Shown: positions 1 to 9,637, counted from the stretch's first letter. The stretch: 64,000 bases of DNA from Jejuia sp040720935 (GCF_040720935.1 NZ_JBFDAE010000021.1:1-64000); one strand, 5' to 3'. The notes: generated by a model not told the origin, from the sequence alone. Program-made: numbers and translations.

Positions 1-216
1 CAATTAATCTATACAACGAAATAAGATTACATTTATCTTTAGACTATAAAACACCTAATATGGTATATTTAAAAACAGTGTAAATCAATTTTAACCTGTA
101 GCCATATTTCAGGACAAGACATTTTCACAAACCGATAGGCAAATTACCTATTATTGGGTATTGATTGAACTTTTCTCACAACTTAATTTTACCAACAATT
201 TTAATCTTAACAAGTT

Positions 217-1995
217 ATGAGAAAACAATTACTATTAATCAACTTTTTATTTTTAACACACATCGCTTTTTCACAAAGTTCGGGAACATTTACAGGACAA
301 GTTACAACATCTGACAATGAGGACTTATATCAAATTACTGCACCAGATAATGGCGTATTTGAAATAACGTTAACTTCAACCCCAAACGGAGCAAGTGCAA
401 CCTTGCGCATACCACCTGAAAATTATATTATTGGTAGCTTGAACACGATGTTCTCTGACGAATCCACAATAACCAATTGCGTTGAAACAAATCAAACGAT
501 TGATGTGATAATTTCAAAATCTTCCCCAAATGCAATACCAGAGCATGGCTATACATTTAACTATACGTTTATACCAATTACATATTCTACAGACAGTGAG
601 CCGAATAATACTTTTACTGAAGCAATAAGCACTATAGAAAACAACAACTATGACGGTTGGTTTAATAATGGCAGTCAGACAAATTCTTCAAATATTGATG
701 ATACGGATTGGTACAAGTTTACAGCGCCAAGAAATGGCACATTAACTATTGAAGTCAAAGATGGAAATGAATTTGCAGATTCACCAATTTCTGCTTTATT
801 CAACAGTAACGATTTAAGTGTAAATATCTCACCCTCAAGCGTAACAGAAAATGGACTTACAACAACGTATTCTTACAATAACTTTGATTTTCAAAATCAA
901 GAGTTCGGTATTAGATTACAATCAAATTGTGTCAGCTATCAATTATCTTGGAGCATTCAATCTACTGCAACGACTACTATTATTGACGTTAATTTTGAGC
1001 AACTCTTGGTCGACCTTGGATATGACGATGTTGTTGATGGGAGTGTTCTTACCCAAAATATAGAAAGTGTTACAACTTTGGATATTTCATCAATGAATAT
1101 TTCAGATTTAACAGGTATTGAAGATTTTACCGCCTTGGTCAGCTTTACATCAATTCAAAATCCATTGACCAACGTTGATTTCAGTAACAATCTTGACTTA
1201 GAAATAATCAGTATAATCAACAATCCAATTTCAAGTATTGATGTCAGTCAAAACACAAATTTGACAGAATTGACGGTATCAACTCAAACATTTCTTATAC
1301 TAGACAGTATTGATGTTTCTACTTTGGTAAATCTAACTTTATTGGAACTCGGTGCAAATAATTTAAGTTCTATAGATGTTAGTAATAATACATTGTTGAC
1401 ATATTTGAATGTTGGCAATAATCCTATCTCAAATCTCGATATCAGCAATAACTTGGTTTTGGAATCCATTGGAATATACTCAACATCAATTGCGGATTTG
1501 AATTTATCCAATCATCCCAATATTCAAAGTGTGTTATGCTATAATGGACTTTTGGAAACCTTAAATCTTCAAAATGGAAATAATTTTAGTAGAAACCCAA
1601 GCAGTAATCAAGTACTAACGACCTTAGATGTAACAAATAATCCAAATTTGCTTTGTATTCAAGTTGACAATGTGGCAAGTGCAGAAAGTAATCCAAATTG
1701 GCAAAAAGATACGATGGCTGTTTATAGTGTTGATTGTGCTGTTACTTTGAGTATAAATTCAAATGATGTTTCAAGTTCGATTATAATTTATCCTAATCCT
1801 GTAAAAGATAATTTAACGATTGAATATTTCGATACCATTAAAAAAATCGAAATCTATAATATTATTGGAAAGAAGATTAAATCTATAGAGCAGCCAAATA
1901 ATTCTATCTCAATGAACGAAATAAAATCTGGAATATATTTCTTTAAAATTGGAACGAATTCTGGAATAGCCACAAAAAAGGTTATAAAGAACTAA
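217..1995 (+). CDS. Secreted leucine-rich-repeat protein with PPC-like domains and T9SS sorting signal
   Basis: A 592-residue exported protein. Residues 1-19 are a signal peptide ending before Q20. Two stretches resembling bacterial pre-peptidase (PPC-like) beta-sandwich domains follow (about 20-115 and 130-245; the second contains DTDWYKFTAPRNG). From about 255 to 480 there are imperfect repeats of about 21 residues of the form LxxLDISNNxxL, an internalin-like leucine-rich repeat. The last 75 residues, beginning IIIYPNPVKDNLTIEY, are a T9SS type-A sorting domain, so the protein is probably secreted through the type IX system and anchored or released at the cell surface. The role is probably binding (protein or glycan), not catalysis; no catalytic motif is visible. 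It stands alone, with decayed mobile DNA immediately downstream. Confidence 0.85.
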   Translation: MRKQLLLINFLFLTHIAFSQSSGTFTGQVTTSDNEDLYQITAPDNGVFEITLTSTPNGASATLRIPPENYIIGSLNTMFSDESTITNCVETNQTIDVIISKSSPNAIPEHGYTFNYTFIPITYSTDSEPNNTFTEAISTIENNNYDGWFNNGSQTNSSNIDDTDWYKFTAPRNGTLTIEVKDGNEFADSPISALFNSNDLSVNISPSSVTENGLTTTYSYNNFDFQNQEFGIRLQSNCVSYQLSWSIQSTATTTIIDVNFEQLLVDLGYDDVVDGSVLTQNIESVTTLDISSMNISDLTGIEDFTALVSFTSIQNPLTNVDFSNNLDLEIISIINNPISSIDVSQNTNLTELTVSTQTFLILDSIDVSTLVNLTLLELGANNLSSIDVSNNTLLTYLNVGNNPISNLDISNNLVLESIGIYSTSIADLNLSNHPNIQSVLCYNGLLETLNLQNGNNFSRNPSSNQVLTTLDVTNNPNLLCIQVDNVASAESNPNWQKDTMAVYSVDCAVTLSINSNDVSSSIIIYPNPVKDNLTIEYFDTIKKIEIYNIIGKKIKSIEQPNNSISMNEIKSGIYFFKIGTNSGIATKKVIKN

Positions 1996-2043
1996 AAAAC
2001 TACACACAACAAAGTACTGTGGTAAAAAACAAGTAAAAATTCA

Positions 2044-2172
2044 TTAATTTTTCACTAAAGTACTTTTATATTCACCATCATATATTAATCCTGATTTAGC
2101 GATAGCAAAGGCCTGTTTTAGCAACTTATTACAGACAGCTATTAATGCTAATTTTTTACTCTTTCCCGCTCC
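2044..2172 (-). pseudogene. IS110-family transposase, C-terminal remnant
   Basis: On the minus strand an open stretch of 42 codons ends in TAA at 2044-2046 and reads GAGKSKKLALIAVCNKLLKQ..., ending YKSTLVKN. I recognise this from memory as the C-terminal tail of Bacteroidota IS110/IS1111-type (DEDD) transposases. No start codon, DEDD catalytic residues or upstream transposase domain are present; the sequence beyond 2172 does not continue the frame. It is therefore a dead fragment, consistent with the other debris up to about 3 kb. Confidence 0.65.
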
Positions 2173-2265
2173 GCAAAGTCTCCCGACTTTGTGCTACTCA
2201 AATAAAAATATACATTAAAATATTTTGAACCAAAAATGAATAAATTCCAATTTGATTATCTCTAT

Positions 2266-2479
2266 TGTCCGATTAAATTTCGCTCCTTTGGAGCTTTCTA
2301 ATATTTTTTGCTTCGGCCTATAAAGATTACGCTCCTCTGGAGCTAAAAAAAATCCCATAGGGATGGAATCTTTGTAGCAAAAGGAAAAGAACTAAAAAAT
2401 CAAGCCCCATCGGGGCGACATCTTAAAAATCGCTTATTTAGTATGGGGTTGGAAGGTTTCTAAATTTTTTTATCGGACA
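2266..2479. mobile_element. MITE-like element with TGTCCGAT terminal inverted repeats, filled with small palindromes
   Basis: TGTCCGATTAAATTT at 2266-2280 is matched in inverted orientation by the segment ending ATCGGACA at 2479 (its reverse complement reads TGTCCGATAAAAAAATTT). The 214-bp interior holds no gene but four short perfect palindromes: GCTCCTTTGGAGC (2282-2294), GCTCCTCTGGAGC (2331-2343), ATCCCATAGGGAT (2352-2364) and GCCCCATCGGGGC (2404-2416). Such palindromes are widespread intergenic repeats in Bacteroidota. Flanks CTAT and CTAA are similar but not an exact target duplication. A non-autonomous element or insertion scar is the best reading; family not determined. Confidence 0.5.
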
Positions 2480-2546
2480 CTAATGTTTCATTATAAATAA
2501 ATCAAACTGTGAAAACTCACTAATACTTAATACAGGAAAAATAAAA

Positions 2547-2967
2547 ATGGCATCAGTTGATAAAACAAGAAACGATTGATTGACAAAATCCTTTCAATTA
2601 GAAATAAAGAATTTTTAGAAGCACTTGATAAACTCATTTTCTCAAGCGCATCGGAATCTGTGGTTATTAAATTAATTAACGATCAGAACATAATGTTGCA
2701 TATGAGTGAAGAGTCCTGAATGCTAGGTTAAGAAATAAGCCCTCCACCTATTCAAAAAAATTAATTCGATTAGTTGCCGACAGAACTAGCCAAATTGCCA
2801 ATACACCTTTAATTTATAAATCTACAGATTTTATGAGCCTTAGAGTCGCCTCATTGGGCAATTACAGTATTTACTACAAAATCACAGACAACTCTATTAT
2901 AGTTTCTGCTTTTTGGGTAATAGACAAAACCGAAAAACTTCTGAAAATTTTACAAAATAAAAAATAA
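2547..2967 (+). pseudogene. Collapsed type II toxin-antitoxin pair (ParD-like antitoxin fused to ParE/RelE-like toxin remnant)
   Basis: Two adjacent decayed reading frames. The first, open from about 2555 to the stop at 2717-2719, reads KRLIDKILSIRNKEFLEALD..., ending IMLHMSEES. It resembles the N-terminal half of small Bacteroidota antitoxins, but the start is lost (a short ATG frame at 2547 hits a stop after 10 codons). The second, from about 2731 to the stop at 2965-2967, reads RNKPSTYSKKLIRLVADRTS... and then LGNYSIYYKITDNSIIVSAF, the C-terminal part of a ParE/RelE-fold toxin. The antitoxin C-terminus and toxin N-terminus appear to have been lost in one internal deletion. Family assignment is by recalled pattern. 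Confidence 0.6.
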
Positions 2968-3124
2968 CGTCGCCTTTACCTTCCTATGGCTACTGGTTTA
3001 TATATATATATTTTAAAGCGACTTGATTTTAACAGAAAAACCATCTAAATTTACATACATCTTTAATTGAATAAACTCACCAGCTATTTATTCAATTATT
3101 GCGTGCAAACTGAAAAACAAACCA

Positions 3125-3517
3125 ATGAAACAAACGACTAAAATTCTGTTTTTTATAACAGTAATCGGATTTACAAGCTGTAGTCCAAAAATCTCTTCGA
3201 ATTTTACCAATCCACAACCTAAATTATCAATTGATGACAAAGTAGCACTTATGGACATCAAACACGATTTGCCGGAAAACGTTATTAAAATTGGCGAATT
3301 ACGGTTTCAAGATTCAGGTTTTTCCACAGATTGTAGTTTTAACAGCCTAATGACTCGAGCAAGAAATGAAGCAAGAAAAAACGGCGCAAATATTGTAAAG
3401 GTAATTGACAAAAAAAAGCCCGATTTGTGGAGCAGTTGCTATCGGTTAAAAATTGAACTCTATAAATATAGTGGAGATGTTTCATCATTGCCCCAATATA
3501 AATTAAAGCTTGACTAA
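3125..3517 (+). CDS. Small lipoprotein of unknown function
   Basis: A 130-residue protein with a lipoprotein signal peptide (hydrophobic residues 6-17, lipobox FTSC with Cys20). The mature part contains three further cysteines (in STDCSF, SSCYR) and the phrase ARNEARKNGANIVKVID, which recalls the small alpha/beta folds of envelope sensors such as RcsF, but I do not recognise the family with confidence. It lies 18 bp before the PEGA-domain lipoprotein gene and is probably co-transcribed with it. Likely located in the outer membrane facing the periplasm. Confidence 0.7.
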   Translation: MKQTTKILFFITVIGFTSCSPKISSNFTNPQPKLSIDDKVALMDIKHDLPENVIKIGELRFQDSGFSTDCSFNSLMTRARNEARKNGANIVKVIDKKKPDLWSSCYRLKIELYKYSGDVSSLPQYKLKLD

Positions 3518-3535
3518 ATCTAAAACAACAAACCA

Positions 3536-4000
3536 ATGAAAATTATTAAGACTCTCCTACTTTCTTCAATTGTATTACTTTCAAGCTGCGCAACCATTAT
3601 TTCGGGCTCAAGACAAACTGTAGAAATAACTTCAGAACCCAGTTCGGCCAAAGTTTATATCAACGAAATTGATATCGGAAAAACACCAGTTGAAAAAAAA
3701 CTTAAAAGAAACCAAGAATACCAACTCATCTTAAAACTCGATGGCTATAAACCATATGAAACTAAATTAGAAAAAAAATTCAATGCTTGGTATATTGGAA
3801 ACGTTTTGATTGGAGGTCTCATAGGACTTATAATTGACCCAATAACTGGAGCCATGTTTAAACTAAACCCTGAAGAAATTGACGGAAATTTAAAAAGTGG
3901 AACCACTCTTAAAACAGAAAGCGGAAATATATTCTTAAAGATAAGCATGGAAATTGACCCTAATTGGAAAAAAATAGCACAACTAGAAAAGTCTGAATAA
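3536..4000 (+). CDS. PEGA-domain lipoprotein
   Basis: A 154-residue lipoprotein. The signal peptide ends in the lipobox LSSC (Cys18). Residues 29-80 match the PEGA domain pattern (VEITSEPSSAKVYINEIDIG followed by KTPVEKKLKRNQEYQLIL and a Gly-Tyr turn), a small beta-domain found in envelope proteins. A glycine-rich hydrophobic segment (about 90-108) follows, as in other short PEGA lipoproteins. Probably forms a two-gene unit with the lipoprotein upstream. No enzymatic function is indicated. Confidence 0.8.
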   Translation: MKIIKTLLLSSIVLLSSCATIISGSRQTVEITSEPSSAKVYINEIDIGKTPVEKKLKRNQEYQLILKLDGYKPYETKLEKKFNAWYIGNVLIGGLIGLIIDPITGAMFKLNPEEIDGNLKSGTTLKTESGNIFLKISMEIDPNWKKIAQLEKSE

Positions 4001-4523
4001 AGTGGGCACATCATATTACCTGCTAAAAATTCACGACATCAAACCGTTTAATTTTTTTAACATATCTAGTTTACCATGTTGATAAATGCGCTTTGAATGT
4101 ATTTTCCAAATTTTAGACTTTTGTGTAAACTGTTTTAGGACAAAACGCTTAGCACATGACAAAAATAGTTTGACCGTTGTTAAACGGCGGTTATATTTCT
4201 GAAAACCAGACCCTTAAGTCCTGATACTTCGGAATTAAAACCTGAAGAATCTAAAATCACTGCAAGATTTCAAATTAATTGACAAACAAATACTTAAGTT
4301 ATATGTTTCTTTTTGCATCATGTACTAAAGCCATTATTTTGAATCAACTAAAATCATCCCTCAACCTTTAATAACGTCAAAGTTTATAGTTACAAACAGC
4401 TTGAAATCAGATTAAAATAATTTTAATTTGTAAAAAATTTCTTTTATCTTAACAAGATGTTTGATTACATACGCATTTACGCCGGTACCTAGAAAACAAT
4501 TAATTAACCAAAACAGCATTACA
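4001..4523. other. Spacer of about 520 bp without a recognisable gene
   Basis: AT-rich and broken by stops in all frames. The only local structure I see is the imperfect inverted repeat ACCGTTG/CGGCGGT near 4172-4190. An ATG at 4461 is in frame with the downstream gene, but the 21 codons from there do not look like protein of this family. Confidence 0.5.
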
Positions 4524-4961
4524 ATGAAAAAAATAGTACTGTACAGAAATAATTATATCGGGCCAGAAATACTCGGTCATTTAATGGTTTTTGAAGACAA
4601 CAACATTGGAGGAAGTAAACTGATATTTGAATGTAAAACTTTAGAATTGGAATGGAAAAACAACCAACGCAACATATCTTGTGTGCCATCTGGATTTTAC
4701 AATATTGAATTTGAGCATTCATCGAAGTTCAATAGAAAACTTTGGGAGCTAAAGGGCGTACCCGGACGTAGTGAAGCAAAAATTCACGTTGCCAATTATT
4801 ACACCCAAATTCAAGGCTGTATTGCGGTTGGAGATATGCACATGCATATAAATGACGATATTAATCCTGATGTCCGAAATAGTGCCAACACATTAAAAAG
4901 ATTTCACGAAGCCATGTCACCTGCCACAAAATCGACTATTAGAATTGTAGGAAAGACTTGA
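4524..4961 (+). CDS. DUF5675 family protein
   Basis: A 145-residue cytosolic-looking protein with no signal peptide. The segment CKTLELEWKNN...SCVPSGFYNI and the later QGCIAVG...HINDD match the DUF5675 family, often encoded in phage or accessory regions; function unknown. I chose the ATG at 4524 (MKKIVLYRN) over an in-frame ATG at 4461 because the family normally begins just before this first beta-strand and the upstream codons are uncharacteristic. It stands alone between a 0.5-kb spacer and a convergent receptor gene. Confidence 0.7.
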   Translation: MKKIVLYRNNYIGPEILGHLMVFEDNNIGGSKLIFECKTLELEWKNNQRNISCVPSGFYNIEFEHSSKFNRKLWELKGVPGRSEAKIHVANYYTQIQGCIAVGDMHMHINDDINPDVRNSANTLKRFHEAMSPATKSTIRIVGKT

Positions 4962-5059
4962 TCTAGAATGTTGGGCAATATAAACCCCAAATTAAACGGG
5001 CAAAAAGAAAATAATACTATACAAAACAAGAATAGACGGTTTATGTCCTATCTGACCGG

Positions 5060-7213
5060 TTACAAATTATCCAACTGATTGCTCTTTTTATCCTCACTAA
5101 TGGTCCAAAAGAATCCAACAAAAAAGAATTGATCTAAAGCAGGACGTAAGGAGCGACGGTTAAAATTACCATTCATATCTGGCGTATTGGCATATTGGTA
5201 GCCATTAATGTTTTTGAATCCTAACACATTATTTACAGAAGCGTACAGTATTTTTTGCGGACTAATTAAATACGCCCAATTCACACTTAAACTATTAAAC
5301 GCTTTTGTTTTTTCATTTAAAAAACCAGGTTTATTAGGGTTTGTAAAGGTTCTACCGGAAGCATGCGCATAACTAAACCCTACTTGGCTTTTCCAATCGT
5401 CTATCCAATATTTTCCAACTGCTGAAAAATTATGCGTATTTGCAAAGTTAGGCTGTGCTTTTACAGGGTAATTCTTATCGTCTCTTTTTGTGTCTAAATA
5501 AGAATAGCTCAACCAATAATCTACATTCTTTATGCTTTTACTATCTCTCCAGAAAAAATCGATACCTTTTGCAAAACCTGATCCATTGCTATTAAAATCA
5601 CTTTCAAAACTAGGAAATGTGGTGTCGTATTTCGCTAAATCGCTATATGATTTATAGTAAGCTTCCGCTCTAAATAGTTGCCTATCCGCATTATACTGAT
5701 AATTCAAAATATAATGTTGCGTATTTTGTGGCTTAAAATCTTGATTAAATTTTAAAACGTTACTGGTCGGGTTTTGGTAAAAATCACCATAAGCCAATGA
5801 CAACTGACTTTTAGAGGCTATCTTATAAGCCATGGACACTCTTGGAGCCAAAGTGAAATCTTCAAAAATTTCGCTGTATTCCGCTCTTAAGCCCGTTTTA
5901 AACGCTACGTTTTTCGAGATAAAAATATCGGCTTCGGCAAATGCAGCTGCTATGTTATTATCAAATCCGTAGGCAACGTTATCAATAGTGTCATCTTTAT
6001 AATCTTCCTCGAAATCTGTTGCAAGATATTCAGCACCAAAATAAAGTTTGAAACGGTTACTGATGCGATTTTTGAATTTTAACTTCACATGTGTTGAGTT
6101 TTCATAATCCCTAACAGCACTTTCCCCAAAGTTTATCTTGTTTTTCGCATGGGTATAACTAAAACCCGTTTGCATGTTCCAAGTATCACTTAAAACACCT
6201 GCATAAGAACCATTTAAGTACAAATTGTTATTGTTTAATTTGACGTACTGACCTTCTGGAAGATTGATATCCTCCTGTATCAATTCAAAATTACTGGTAT
6301 CGAAAGCACTATAGAGCTTAAATAACCCTGAATTTGTTTTTCTTCTGAAAACCGCTTCTCCTGATGCAGTTTGAAAAGGTTTTATAAAATCATTCCGATT
6401 TGAAAAAATGGCATTGTAAGGTGCTAAATTGATATAAGATGCATTAACACTAATAGAACTCTTCTCCCATTTTTGGGTGTTTCCAAGAGTTGCGCCAACA
6501 GTCATAATCCCAATATCCGTTTTCTCTTGATCTGGTTCGTCTATGGTGTTTAAAAGCAATACACTAGATAAAGCTTGTCCGAATTCCGCAGAATACCCAC
6601 CAGTTGAAAACGTAATACCATCAAATAAGAAAGGGGAATAACGTCCACGAGTAGGTGCGTTATTAGTTGTGGGCGTGTATGGCGTAAACACACGTATCCC
6701 ATCAATAAAAATTTGGGTTTCGTTGGCATCTCCACCCCGCACAAATAAACGTCCGTCTTCTGCAACCGTAGTTGTTCCCGGTAATGTTTGCAGTGCACCA
6801 ACAAAATCGCCCAAAGCACTTGCCGTAGTCACCACATCCAAAGGCTTTAAAACATTCACCTTGCTATTATCTCCCGCAGAAAATGTTCCTGCCGACAATA
6901 CAACAGCATCCAATGTATTCACATCATCTCTCAACTTAACGGTTATGTCTTTCATATAAGACACATCTCCAGCCATGGTAAAGGTCTCATACGATAAATA
7001 GGAAACCACCAATGTTTGCGTTCCAGTTTCGGAGGTTGAAAATGAAAATTTCCCTGTGTCATCTGTTGTGCCACCATCATAAGTGCCTTCTAAATAAATA
7101 TTAGCTCCAGAAATAGGCTGGTTTTTTGAGCTCACCACCAAGCCACTAATAACAGTTTGAGCGTTCAATTGGAAGAAAAATAATGAAATTAAGATGGCTA
7201 GAATGGTTTTCAT
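5060..7213 (-). CDS. TonB-dependent outer-membrane receptor (carboxypeptidase-D-like N-terminal domain)
   Basis: A 717-residue outer-membrane receptor. Residues 1-18 are a signal peptide, 19-105 a carboxypeptidase-regulatory-like beta-sandwich (ISGANIYLEGTYDGG...TDDTGKFSFS), about 125-230 a TonB plug (LQTLPGTTTVAEDGRLFVRG followed by QIFIDGIRV), and the rest a 22-strand-type barrel. It is shorter than SusC proteins (about 1000 residues) and has no SusD neighbour, so it more likely imports a metal complex, cofactor or small ligand than a polysaccharide. Substrate unknown. Transcribed alone from a promoter region shared with the divergent membrane-protein gene at 7386. Confidence 0.9.
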   Translation of the reverse strand: MKTILAILISLFFFQLNAQTVISGLVVSSKNQPISGANIYLEGTYDGGTTDDTGKFSFSTSETGTQTLVVSYLSYETFTMAGDVSYMKDITVKLRDDVNTLDAVVLSAGTFSAGDNSKVNVLKPLDVVTTASALGDFVGALQTLPGTTTVAEDGRLFVRGGDANETQIFIDGIRVFTPYTPTTNNAPTRGRYSPFLFDGITFSTGGYSAEFGQALSSVLLLNTIDEPDQEKTDIGIMTVGATLGNTQKWEKSSISVNASYINLAPYNAIFSNRNDFIKPFQTASGEAVFRRKTNSGLFKLYSAFDTSNFELIQEDINLPEGQYVKLNNNNLYLNGSYAGVLSDTWNMQTGFSYTHAKNKINFGESAVRDYENSTHVKLKFKNRISNRFKLYFGAEYLATDFEEDYKDDTIDNVAYGFDNNIAAAFAEADIFISKNVAFKTGLRAEYSEIFEDFTLAPRVSMAYKIASKSQLSLAYGDFYQNPTSNVLKFNQDFKPQNTQHYILNYQYNADRQLFRAEAYYKSYSDLAKYDTTFPSFESDFNSNGSGFAKGIDFFWRDSKSIKNVDYWLSYSYLDTKRDDKNYPVKAQPNFANTHNFSAVGKYWIDDWKSQVGFSYAHASGRTFTNPNKPGFLNEKTKAFNSLSVNWAYLISPQKILYASVNNVLGFKNINGYQYANTPDMNGNFNRRSLRPALDQFFFVGFFWTISEDKKSNQLDNL

Positions 7214-7385
7214 ATTAATTGGTTTGCTGTTTGTTACTACAAATTTGCAACAGAACCTTCCATTTTAAAATTCCTAATTACCGAACTGTACCTTTTTAAA
7301 GACGAATTGTATTTCGCTTAAAACCCTTATAATAGGCTCCAATTCAGAAATAATGTTAACTTTAGAAAACTAAAACACCGCAATT

Positions 7386-8084
7386 ATGGTTGCCAACCAA
7401 GACTTTAAGCCACAACAATCAAATTCAGAAATGCTGATATCCTATAATCTTTTAAGAAAGACAATTGGTTGTTTAGCCTTCTTTTTGCCCATAGTTTTAG
7501 GTATTGGTGGTATATTTTACGCAGGTTGCGATTTCATTGAAAATTCTATTAGTGATTATTACCATACCGAAATGAGAAATATCTTGGTAGGTACTTTATG
7601 TGCAGTAGCTATGTTTATGTTTGCTTATCGTGGCCCAGACAAATACCATACTTACGCAGGAAATATTGCTTGTTTCAGCGCGGTATGTGTCGCATTTTTT
7701 CCAACAAGTGTTGATGATGTTTCTAGCTGCTCTACAGATTGTATTGCATATGCCGGTTGGATTGGAATAACCCACCTTATTGCTGCCCTTATATTTTTTG
7801 GGGTACTCATCTATTTTTCCCTAAAACTATTTCCAGCTAAAAATGATAAAACGGAACATGCTTCTCATCAATCCCATCTGAGGGATCGCATATATTTAAT
7901 TTCAGGCTATGTTATGATCGCATGTGTGGCACTCATAATTTTGTATTTTCTTATAGATGAAAAATACCCCGGATTAGAAAAATATAAACCCGTTTTTATT
8001 TTAGAATTAATTGCACTTTGGGCTTTCGGAATTTCATGGTTAACCAAAGGTCAATTTTTCTTTAAAGACAAAAAACAGCACTAA
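7386..8084 (+). CDS. Six-helix integral membrane protein, function unknown
   Basis: A 232-residue protein with about six predicted transmembrane helices (near residues 27-47, 67-85, 95-110, 123-147, 170-190, 202-220). The first loop has SISDYYHTEMRNILVG and the second has several cysteines (DVSSCSTDCIAY). The layout resembles DUF998-type membrane proteins, but I am not certain of the family. Divergent from the TonB receptor gene (172 bp between starts), so the two may share a control region. Inner-membrane location expected. Confidence 0.75.
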   Translation: MVANQDFKPQQSNSEMLISYNLLRKTIGCLAFFLPIVLGIGGIFYAGCDFIENSISDYYHTEMRNILVGTLCAVAMFMFAYRGPDKYHTYAGNIACFSAVCVAFFPTSVDDVSSCSTDCIAYAGWIGITHLIAALIFFGVLIYFSLKLFPAKNDKTEHASHQSHLRDRIYLISGYVMIACVALIILYFLIDEKYPGLEKYKPVFILELIALWAFGISWLTKGQFFFKDKKQH

Positions 8085-8415
8085 AATAATTTCGATTGAA
8101 GCCTATTTATTTTAAAATTTCACGTCTCTATTTTTTTTATATATTAGCACTACATCGTAAGTTAAATCATATATCATTACTAAAAAACGCATTATAGATT
8201 TTGTCTATACTTAATATTTAAATAATTAATAATCAGAATAAATATGAACTATATGTAAACAATTACTTTACATCATGATTTTAAGTCGCTATTTTGCTCA
8301 AATACTCCAAAAACCACCTCTACCCGATTAAAAATTTAGTCAAAAAATAATTTTTATTTCGTGTAACAATTCAAGACCAAAAGCTACTTACACTATAACT
8401 AAACCATCAAAATTT
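8085..8415. other. AT-rich spacer upstream of the sigma-factor operon
   Basis: About 330 bp with no open frame of note. It must hold the promoter of the sigma-factor gene, but I could not identify a convincing TTTG/TAnnTTTG pair. No terminator hairpin with a U-tract is visible behind the upstream gene. Confidence 0.5.
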
Positions 8416-8910
8416 TTGACTGCAGCACTAGAACATAGCTTTGTAGAATTATTAGAAAAGCATCAAAACATCATACATAAAGTATGCAGATTATACACCA
8501 ACACCTACGATGCCCATAATGATTTATTTCAAGAAATAACCATTCAACTTTGGAAAGCGTACCCAAAGTTTCGTGGCGATGCGAAGTTCAGCACTTGGGC
8601 CTATCGGGTCGGTTTAAATACCGCAATTACGCTTTATCGAAAATCAAAACGACGTGTTAAAACCCAAGATTTTGAGGGTGTTTCCTTTAAAATTAAATCC
8701 GAAGATTATGACAACACAGAAGAAGAACAACTAAAAGTGCTCTATAAAGCCGTACACCAATTGAACGATATTGAGAAAGCCCTTGTTTTCCTATACCTAG
8801 AAGACAAAGACTACCGCGAAATAAGCGCAACACTTGGGATTAGCGAGGTGAATGCCAGAGTGAAGATGAACAGAATAAAAACCAAACTGAGAAACATTTT
8901 AAATCCGTAA
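8416..8910 (+). CDS. ECF-type RNA polymerase sigma factor
   Basis: A 164-residue sigma-70 family protein of the extracytoplasmic-function type: region 2 covers about residues 10-80 (DLFQEITIQLWKAYPKFRGD, then FSTWAYRVGLNTA), and region 4 about 105-160 (EKALVFLYLEDKDYREISAT with the helix-turn-helix ISEVNARVKMNRIKTKL). The open frame begins with TTG at 8416; no in-frame ATG lies before region 2, so TTG is taken as start. It is followed after 4 bp by a membrane-protein gene, an arrangement typical of a sigma factor and its membrane-bound regulator. Confidence 0.85.
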   Translation: MTAALEHSFVELLEKHQNIIHKVCRLYTNTYDAHNDLFQEITIQLWKAYPKFRGDAKFSTWAYRVGLNTAITLYRKSKRRVKTQDFEGVSFKIKSEDYDNTEEEQLKVLYKAVHQLNDIEKALVFLYLEDKDYREISATLGISEVNARVKMNRIKTKLRNILNP

Positions 8911-8914
8911 TATC

Positions 8915-9556
8915 ATGGATGGACTAGATTTATTAAAAAAAGACTGGAAAAAGGACGATAAAGACTATCCCAAACTTTCCTATGACGAACTATATAAAAT
9001 GATTTTAAAAAAGTCATCTTCTATTGTAAAATGGATATTCATCATTAGTTTGTTAGAATTTGTTTTCTGGTTCGGAATATCCTTTTTGTTAAAGGGCACA
9101 TCTTTTTCAGGAAAAATGGAAGCATTAGACCTGAACGCCATATTAATACCAATTTCCATTGTTAGCTACATCGTTATTTTCTATTTCTTTTACTTATTCT
9201 ACAAAAACTACAAAAACATCTCTGCCACCGACAACTCCAAAACCCTAATGGAGAACATACTTAAAACCAGAAGAACAGTAAAATACTATGTAATCTTCAA
9301 TCTAGCAATGATTGTTTTAGGGGCTATTTTAGGCACCTACTACGCCATAAACCATGACCCAGAACTAATCACTAAAATCCAACAAGCCTCGGCAAACGGA
9401 AACACATTTGCAGTTTACGCAGGCATTATGGCTGCAATAATTCTTGTTTTAGCCATAGCAATAGGAGCTCTAATTCTGTTTTATTGGCTGATTTACGGTT
9501 TATTATTAAGACGTTTAAACCGAAACTACATTGAACTCAAGAGGCTTGAAGTTTAG
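8915..9556 (+). CDS. Membrane protein co-encoded with the ECF sigma factor (putative regulator)
   Basis: A 213-residue protein with a charged N-terminal cytosolic segment (residues 1-33, LLKKDWKKDDKDYPKLSYDE) and four hydrophobic helices (about 37-60, 72-95, 122-143, 168-193). It follows the sigma-factor stop by 4 bp. Homologues next to sigma factors are common in Flavobacteriaceae and are often mislabelled as beta-carotene monooxygenases; nothing here supports that. By position it could act as an anti-sigma factor, the soluble N-terminus contacting the sigma factor, but it lacks the canonical zinc anti-sigma motif. Role inferred from context only. Confidence 0.75.
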   Translation: MDGLDLLKKDWKKDDKDYPKLSYDELYKMILKKSSSIVKWIFIISLLEFVFWFGISFLLKGTSFSGKMEALDLNAILIPISIVSYIVIFYFFYLFYKNYKNISATDNSKTLMENILKTRRTVKYYVIFNLAMIVLGAILGTYYAINHDPELITKIQQASANGNTFAVYAGIMAAIILVLAIAIGALILFYWLIYGLLLRRLNRNYIELKRLEV

Positions 9557-9637
9557 CTTTCACTTCAACAAAAACCATATTTACCAGAAACAATAAAAAA
9601 CACAAAACACTACTAAAAAGCTTGTTACAAAATCTAC

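Noticed and set aside
4461..4523. Earlier ATG for the DUF5675 protein
   Set aside because: The extra 21 residues are unlike the family N-terminus.
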